From Lepisosteus oculatus (Eukaryota > Chordata > Actinopteri > Semionotiformes > Lepisosteidae): DNA of 64,000 bases. The notes under the pieces were generated by a model, which saw only the letters and a program-made list of their open reading frames with translations, ran no database searches and was not told the DNA's origin. A program made the translations under genes and the position numbers. How positions within the stretch are numbered: position 1 is the stretch's first letter; each line of letters begins with the position of its first letter. The stretch is taken from the NCBI RefSeq assembly GCF_040954835.1, contig NC_090712.1, positions 9,371,284 to 9,435,283 on the forward strand, given 5' to 3'. Below are positions 58,801 through 64,000 of this stretch, one piece after another.

Positions 58801-61800
58801 AAGACAGTATCCAGTCTGTCGAGCCTCAACTAGCAAAGGACCAGGTCCTGGAATGAAGGTCTGCTTAATATGGCAGTGGATGTGTTTATTAGAAGTAAAT
58901 CTGTTTTCCATAGAAGGAATGAGATGATGTTCTAACCCATGCTGAATTCAGACTAAAGTTGTCCGTTGTTGGGATATACTGAATTACAAATAATTATGTG
59001 TTAGAAAATCAAGTGCTGACGTATACAGAACTGAATTTTAATCGTTGTAAAAACAGATTGTAATTATCTCTTCTGAGATTTATAAATGATTTTTCAGTTG
59101 ATACACAGAGACCTGAGAGTCCAGTCTAGATTTAGACTCTTCATACAGCTTATCCATTGTCTTTATGCATCTCATGACTACCAAAACACAGCCACTCAGC
59201 ACCATGTACAATATTTCCGTGCATGACTGTGATTTACTTTAATACTACTTATCATTCTGTGATGGTGACCTTCATATGAACTCGTTATGATGTTAAAAAT
59301 GAGAATGAGGAATGTCTTAAGTCATTTTTTAGTACAATGAAATTCAAAGGAACATTTTATATTTCATCTGTTTATTAATTAATCATACTTGTTTCTTTGA
59401 AAAATGTATGTTTTCAAAATGTCATTCTAAATTAGGTCTACATTTTAAAATGTAGGGTACAATATTCTCTTAAGCAAAATGAGAAATTCAAAATGGATTT
59501 TTCTCTGTTTAATTGGTTTCATAAACAGATTAATTTTAAGGGGCTTAATTGCTTTATCATTATGGATGATGTTCACAAGCAGTTTAGCTGGATCAAGTAC
59601 AAGTTTTTGAATTTAACACCCTGCACCCTTCAGGGTAATTATTCTGCAGTTTAGCAAACACTGAAATCCACAGAAATCAAACATCAGTTTATGATGATTC
59701 TTTCATATCTTTTTGACAGCTTAGATATCTGCTGCATACAGTGTGTGAGGGGAAAGGCTTGTGTGAAATCTGGCACAGCTGTGAATATGTTAGAAATCCA
59801 GATAGTTCAGTGATGGTTTGGTATGTAGGGAAACGGTTTTCAAAGAGAGTTGTGGAAGCACAAATGTGGATATCTAGACTTTTAGTTGTGTTGAACACAT
59901 CTGGATTTTTGATTGTTGGATTTGTCTCCCTTTACAGCTGTACTCACTGACAGATTCATAATTTTGACATTCCTGGAGAAAAACAAGGTTTGCTACATCC
60001 ATTTCACAAAGAAGCAAAGCTCCCCAGACTTCAGCAAGAGGGCAGAAAAGTTGTCCCTTTCCGAACTTAAGGTATAAGTACATTGCTACCACATTCATTT
60101 GATGTCCTTTAGGAATAGGGTACTGATAATTGTGGACTGTACTGTACTGTATCCAGGGACCTCAGATTTGCAAAATAATACAAGAGGTCATAAGACTTCA
60201 CAGGGTCGTGTTTACCTTTAAAATGACTTTTTCATTGCTTACTTTTATTAATGTATTAAACACATCAATGTTCTGTAGCTTCTACTAAATATGTGGATGT
60301 TCATTTTTTAAAAGATATATATTTGAAAGCATGTTAAAATCTATAGATTAAATATGTGCCCTACTGTACACAGGAGCAAGATGACAGTATATCTTTTGGA
60401 AACTGCACTTTTCACTGAGAAAATATATATTGCTTGTACATGTAAATAGTTCTTTAAAATACTCCTTTACAAAATCTGTAAGTATATTCAATTGTCTAGT
60501 TGCTGAAACCTAATACTTTAAAAGCTAATTTTCCCATTTTTTCTTTGATGTTAAAACAAAGTGTGTTAATAAAATGTTGGGAATTTTCTTACATTTTGCC
60601 AAATTTCTTACTTAGTTCTTAGATTTCTGAATGACTAAATATCTGGGCATGTAAATCTTTTCCTTGAATGATGCCGAATTTCATTTTGGCCACTCTTTTG
60701 GTAATCTCTACTTGTGCAGTGTTTTGACTGTCCACACTCAGGGACAGCAAGTGTAAGCTTGTTTTCAAATGCAAAATATCTGAAGGAGAAAAAACAGGGA
60801 AGAAGATATGCTTTTAACATATGAGCAGACACCATAATTGCATAGATTCCTTTCACTTTTGATGTTCATTCAGGTTATGAAGAGGTCAAGAATACTGTGC
60901 TTGCGCAGAAAGAGGCGCCTTTTTTCTTGGGCACATAAATTCGGCAAAGGGTTTTTAAAGCATTAACCCCATTTTAATGGCCCTAACGGAGTGGTGAGAT
61001 CACAATTTGGATGAGTCTGATTATTTACTAAATACAATACATAAATGCATCGGGTCCTTAACACCCATTGCACTCTGGCATTATCGCATTACCGTCATCC
61101 TTTGTTACCACGCAGACGGGAATATGAAAGCAATCTATCCTGTAGTGAGACTGGCTCCAGAAGCATTTTCCTGATAAGGGGACCCCCTGCCCTCTGCTAG
61201 TGTTTGGTCCAGTAGGCTAAGCTGTGAGTCTAATCCCCAGAAAGTGGTTTGATTATTGCTGACCAGCAAAGGCAGAATGGCATTTTTTATTTCATTTATT
61301 TATTTATTTTGCTATCAGACAGCCATTAATTCCTTGGCTAGGAATGCGTTGCAATCTATATCTACGGATTGTCATTTTTCTTGGTTTTTTTTCTATTTTT
61401 CAGCCTTTTATTTTTGGGGGGCTGTGCTAGTTGTCCAAATGGTCCACTGCCTGTACATTTTTTCCCCCCGTTTCCCCCGAACATCTGCAACCTAAAGGCA
61501 AATTGCATCAATAGGACACCCGCTAATGGGAAAGTAGAGTTGTTGACATCTGTTAGAGGAGGCACTGTCATGTAGTGCCCAGAAGAGTGTTTACTATAAA
61601 GGCAGAGATGATGTGAAAATGGAATTTGTTTAAATGAAACAATTTGTAAACTATTTTCTCAGTATTTTGAAAACATGAATCAAAATGTACCAGTAGGCAC
61701 AAAGAATAAATGAACACTGTGCATTTTTATGTTTGTTTTCCCAGAAATGGCTAAATAAGCAAAGCAAGTCAATTCATTTTGGTTACTTGTGGTTGGGTGT

Positions 61801-62071
61801 TAATAAACAGTGATTCCAGCAAGCAGTGCAGGAGAACATATGTGCCAAGTTAATGCTGCCTGTATTTCCGATGGGTTAGATCTCCTATGTGGATTTACCC
61901 GGGCCTGCCGGACGCAGACTGGACCGCCGGGTGGCTGTGAACTGCTTGCAGGATGTAGTGATTTGCTGGTGGCCAGCAGTTAATGAGGATGCCTGGCCTT
62001 GGTCTCCCATTTCCAGCGAGAGGGACCGAGCTAACCTGGTGCTGCTGAGCTGCTCAAACGCTAGCCTGAAG
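46811..62071 (+). CDS. WDPCP: WD repeat-containing and planar cell polarity effector protein (Fritz homologue), 5' part
   Basis: WDPCP acts with INTU, FUZ and partners in the CPLANE complex, which recruits intraflagellar-transport proteins to the basal body, and it also affects septins and cell polarity. Human WDPCP defects cause a Bardet-Biedl form (BBS15). Eight coding exons (46811-46871, 49519-49563, 51942-51992, 55258-55328, 55616-55675, 56839-56953, 59938-60071, 61880-62071) join in frame to 243 residues. They start MSFCLTELHLWSLRSS and include YPWTLKNKRPEKLRDTL, SGPQLEKVTIDRTLVGKL and CWWPAVNEDAWPWSPISS, all close to human WDPCP as recalled. Human WDPCP has about 746 residues, so roughly the last two thirds lie beyond the right edge. 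The segment covers the N-terminal region and the first part of the beta-propeller. No later exon was recognised between 62072 and 64000. Confidence 0.94.
46872..49518. other. WDPCP: WDPCP intron 2
   Basis: 2.6 kb, AT-rich, with a tRNA-derived SINE on the minus strand near 47285-47500. Nothing else recognised. Confidence 0.5.
47285..47500 (-). mobile_element. tRNA-derived SINE, minus strand, diverged
   Basis: The minus strand reads GGTAGCTCAGTTGGTTTAAG from about 47497, a clear tRNA A box. A degenerate B-box region (GGTCTAGGATCAGATC) lies about 40 bases on, followed by a tRNA-unrelated body. The B box is eroded, so it is unlikely to be active. Confidence 0.65.
49519..49563 (+). CDS. WDPCP: WDPCP coding exon 2
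   Basis: A 45-base exon with acceptor TTTTGTCCACAG and donor GTAAAA. It completes Asp21, then encodes TDIGTYQYYDKGEP and one base of Val36. The YQYYDK segment is conserved in the human protein. Confidence 0.93.
49564..51941. other. WDPCP: WDPCP intron 3
   Basis: 2.4 kb. Contains a purine-rich tract of about 40 bases near 51228-51271 (GA-rich with a G-run). No gene or clear repeat. Confidence 0.5.
51942..51992 (+). CDS. WDPCP: WDPCP coding exon 3
   Basis: A 51-base exon with acceptor TTGTTTTTTAG and donor GTAAGT. It encodes VTPTERHYFEEKQHFLE plus one base. The segment is less conserved but keeps length and phase with the human region PATEHGNLEKKQKLAE. Confidence 0.85.
51993..55257. other. 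WDPCP: WDPCP intron 4
   Basis: 3.3 kb, with tRNA-derived SINE sequence at about 53085-53262 on the minus strand. The rest is unique AT-rich DNA. Confidence 0.5.
53085..53262 (-). mobile_element. tRNA-derived SINE, possibly dimeric
   Basis: The minus strand has a B box GGTTTGAATCC (53183-53193) preceded by a class-II-tRNA-like head (GGCAGCACAGAGCAGTGTG). A second B box, GGTTTGAACCCC, follows about 90 bases further on (near 53093-53104) after another tRNA-like stretch. Both are in the same orientation. Confidence 0.5.
55258..55328 (+). CDS. WDPCP: WDPCP coding exon 4
   Basis: A 71-base exon with acceptor TCTCCTGCCAG and donor GTAATG. It encodes TRGYPWTLKNKRPEKLRDTL and on to KELE, a conserved basic segment. 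Confidence 0.95.
55616..55675 (+). CDS. WDPCP: WDPCP coding exon 5
   Basis: A 60-base exon, phase 0 at both ends, acceptor TCTCTTTCAG and donor GTAAAT. It encodes ELLHSSRCVRSKWKNKHFCQ. It is separated from exon 4 by a short intron of 287 bases. Confidence 0.94.
55676..56838. other. WDPCP: WDPCP intron 5
   Basis: 1.2 kb of unique AT-rich sequence; nothing recognised. Confidence 0.5.
56839..56953 (+). CDS. WDPCP: WDPCP coding exon 6
   Basis: A 115-base exon with acceptor TGTTTTCAG and donor GTAATT. It encodes LILGSGVLVSLSFSGPQLEK to KLAADTISD plus one base, very close to human. Confidence 0.96.
56954..59937. other. WDPCP: WDPCP intron 6
   Basis: 3.0 kb. A C-run lies near 58564-58583. Short ORFs on both strands at 58359-58927 overlap one another across this run and are not taken as genes. 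Confidence 0.5.
59938..60071 (+). CDS. WDPCP: WDPCP coding exon 7
   Basis: A 134-base exon with acceptor CCCTTTACAG and donor GTATAA. It encodes AVLTDRFIILTFLEKNKVCY and IHFTKKQSSPDFSKRAEKL, ending SLSELK. Confidence 0.95.
60072..61879. other. WDPCP: WDPCP intron 7
   Basis: 1.8 kb; an ATTT microsatellite-like run at about 61290-61310, otherwise nothing recognised. Confidence 0.5.
61880..62071 (+). CDS. WDPCP: WDPCP coding exon 8
   Basis: A 192-base exon, phase 0 at both ends, donor GTAAAC. It encodes ISYVDLPGPAGRRLDRRVAV, then CWWPAVNEDAWPWSPISSER and on to CSNASLK. The acceptor, TTCCGATGGGTTAG, has a poor pyrimidine tract but is the only AG that keeps the frame and the human alignment. Confidence 0.94.
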
Positions 62072-64000
62072 GTAAACCGCTGTTCTCCACGGCTCAAAAT
62101 TTATGTGAATGCCTGTTTTGCCATTGATGTCATTCTACAAATGTTAAACTGGGGAGTCGCTTAATTAATAGGGCACCTATAACAGAACACCTTATGTAAT
62201 GGGGAACGTCTGCCCTGACAGAGAGTGGGTTCTGTGTGCTAAAGAAAGACCTCTCTTCCTCACCCATCTCTCTAAATATTTCTGTTACTATAGAATTAGA
62301 AGCTGCCCCCATTATGTGAAATCGATAAATATAATGGACTGAATTAGTGGGAAAAAATATAATTATAGCAGAAATCTTGTAAAATATGGTTTGTTTTGAA
62401 AAGAATCAGTCGTTTCATATGTATTAATTGGGCATTGATCACATTTATGGTCTGGAGTTGATTCGAATGGAATAAAAGTACCCTGCCACTTTCACAAACA
62501 AGGACCTGATAATTTGTGATGGTGAATTAAATATGTCAAGGGTTCCAGACTTGGGAAAATAAGCTGTGATTTCAGCAAAGACTTTTATCAAGACCCAGTC
62601 CTCTGAACTCACTGATAGCCTGCACAGCTGCTTCAAGTTATAGACAAACAATTTGATGTTGAATGCCGTCGATCCCAAAATTACTGAGCAGCTTAGCAAG
62701 ATAGCAGAGAGCTTCTTAAATATATGCAAAAAAATTTGTGCAGTGGAAATAGCGTTACCAATTTCATATGCGAGTTATGAAAATAAATGCAAAATGATGC
62801 AGTATATTTAGTCTGTTTGGAGTGTGTGAGGATTTATCTTAGTCCTTCACCTATTTTTTTTACGCTCAAAGAACATTAAAGTCCTTCCTTGCATCATTTC
62901 TAATTAAAGTGTTTGTTGTCATTTTCAGATCCACAGTGTGAAATTAAGCTAGCAGTTTATGTAAGACCCATGGAGTAAATCAAACACTTTTCTCATCAGA
63001 AAGACAGGGACTTCAATCACTTCAAGCTTATATATATGTTTCTTTTGTTAAGTTTTCTATCTGCATGCTAAGCCAATTTTCTACTTAGACTCTAGCATTT
63101 AAAAGTGTTATTTAGTTCCCTATGTGGTCTTTATCCCTACCTCTTACTGATAAGCACCACCATAGCCAAAATATATATATGCTTAATTATGCAGACATTT
63201 AACATTTTTAATGATTTGTGGTCCCCAGTATTAATAATCTTGAAAGTGATTTTTTCATATCTTGCTTTTTTCACTCATCAGTTTGTTTTCATTTGTCATT
63301 TGGTTATTCATTTCAAATGTACTGTATACCGTTCTCTTCTGGCACTTTGAATTAATTTAGCGTTATTCACGTTTCTTTTTTTCCAGTTTTTTTTTGGTGT
63401 GAGCTACTACATTTTAATGGATAAAAAAAATGTCAGTAGTGTTTTCTGCACTTTGAGAATGTGAATGATCAGTGTAAAACTTTTAGGACAGCTTTGTGGT
63501 GAAATGGCCTGTGTATCTTAACTGGATGGTTGTGGGTTCGAATCATAGGCACTACCCTTGAGCCAGCTGCTTCACTCATATTGCTCCCTACTGTGTCAAT
63601 GGGTGCAAATGGAAATTATTTTGGAAAAAGAAATAGCTGAATAAATTGATGATGATAACAATAGAGTCGTGGAGTAAGATCTCTGTGGCATGCTTGCTAA
63701 AATTCAGAGCAGTACTTTTGATTCATTAGTTAATATCCAAGGTTTTTATTCAGGGCTAGAGTTCCCTTTAACCACTCTGTATATCATGGTCTATATTATG
63801 TAGTTTTTAATACTGTATAATGTATGTTAAATAATAATGTTGAATCTGTTGAAGTGCCTAACAGCTACAGGGAGCTTGTATGTTCCTTTGGTAGTCTCTG
63901 TAGTCAAAGGTTTCAGTCTGAGTTAAGAGAACTCTATCTTTTTGTCAGCATTAATACTTTGGTACCTGCAGATCCGTGAATAAGCAGCAAGAGTAGTATC
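62072..64000. other. WDPCP: WDPCP intron 8 (partial)
   Basis: Runs to the window edge. Holds a tRNA-derived SINE near 63487-63662. No exon matching the following part of WDPCP was found. Confidence 0.5.
63487..63662 (+). mobile_element. tRNA-derived SINE
   Basis: A-box-like GTGGTGAAATGGCC and B box GGTTCGAATCA (63535-63545) sit 35-40 bases apart, followed by a body and a GATGATGATAACAA tail. The B box is nearly canonical. It belongs to a different tRNA type from the Met-like SINE at 12946. Confidence 0.7.

Noticed and set aside
58359..58927. Overlapping ORFs on both strands around the C-run
   Set aside because: Low-complexity proline/glycine runs caused by the homopolymer.

Overview
This is eukaryotic, vertebrate nuclear DNA. 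It has long AT-rich introns, GT-AG splicing, tRNA-derived SINEs and LINE relics. Three genes are recognisable from their exon translations: UGP2 (UDP-glucose pyrophosphorylase 2; minus strand, first three coding exons only), MDH1 (cytosolic malate dehydrogenase; minus strand, all nine coding exons) and WDPCP (Fritz homologue, a planar cell polarity and ciliogenesis effector; plus strand, first eight coding exons only). Order and orientation are UGP2(-) MDH1(-) WDPCP(+), which is the same block as human 2p15 read in reverse. The dispersed repeats resemble those of ray-finned fishes, perhaps a gar- or bowfin-like lineage, but the species is an inference.

Layout. 1-10422: 5' part of UGP2 with three coding exons and long introns. 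The left end holds a DNA element with inverted termini (1-1269) and a minisatellite (about 2215-2492). 10.4-11.95 kb: UGP2 upstream region with a CpG-rich, CCAAT-box promoter. 11.95-19.0 kb: intergenic DNA with a SINE that has an intact target-site duplication and degraded LINE sequence. 19.0-25.5 kb: MDH1. 25.5-26.1 kb: divergent MDH1/WDPCP promoter with NRF1-, ZNF143-, ETS- and YY1-like sites. 26.1-64.0 kb: WDPCP, with a 20 kb first intron after a probable non-coding exon, then coding exons from 46811 to 62071. The gene continues beyond the window.

Function. MDH1 interconverts malate and oxaloacetate with NAD in the cytosol. UGP2 makes UDP-glucose. WDPCP works in the CPLANE complex at the ciliary base. 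They share a conserved neighbourhood, not a pathway.

The strongest observation is at the MDH1 stop codon. It is TGA followed by CTAG, the known stop-readthrough motif, and the downstream frame stays open for 20 codons and ends in Ser-Arg-Leu, a peroxisomal targeting signal. This predicts a peroxisomal MDH1 isoform like mammalian MDH1x. Other points: loss of the human UGP2 isoform-2 start codon, a possible upstream ORF overlapping the WDPCP start, an unrecognised 103-codon antisense ORF in WDPCP intron 1, and several mobile elements. Nearly all other open frames look like chance ORFs in introns.
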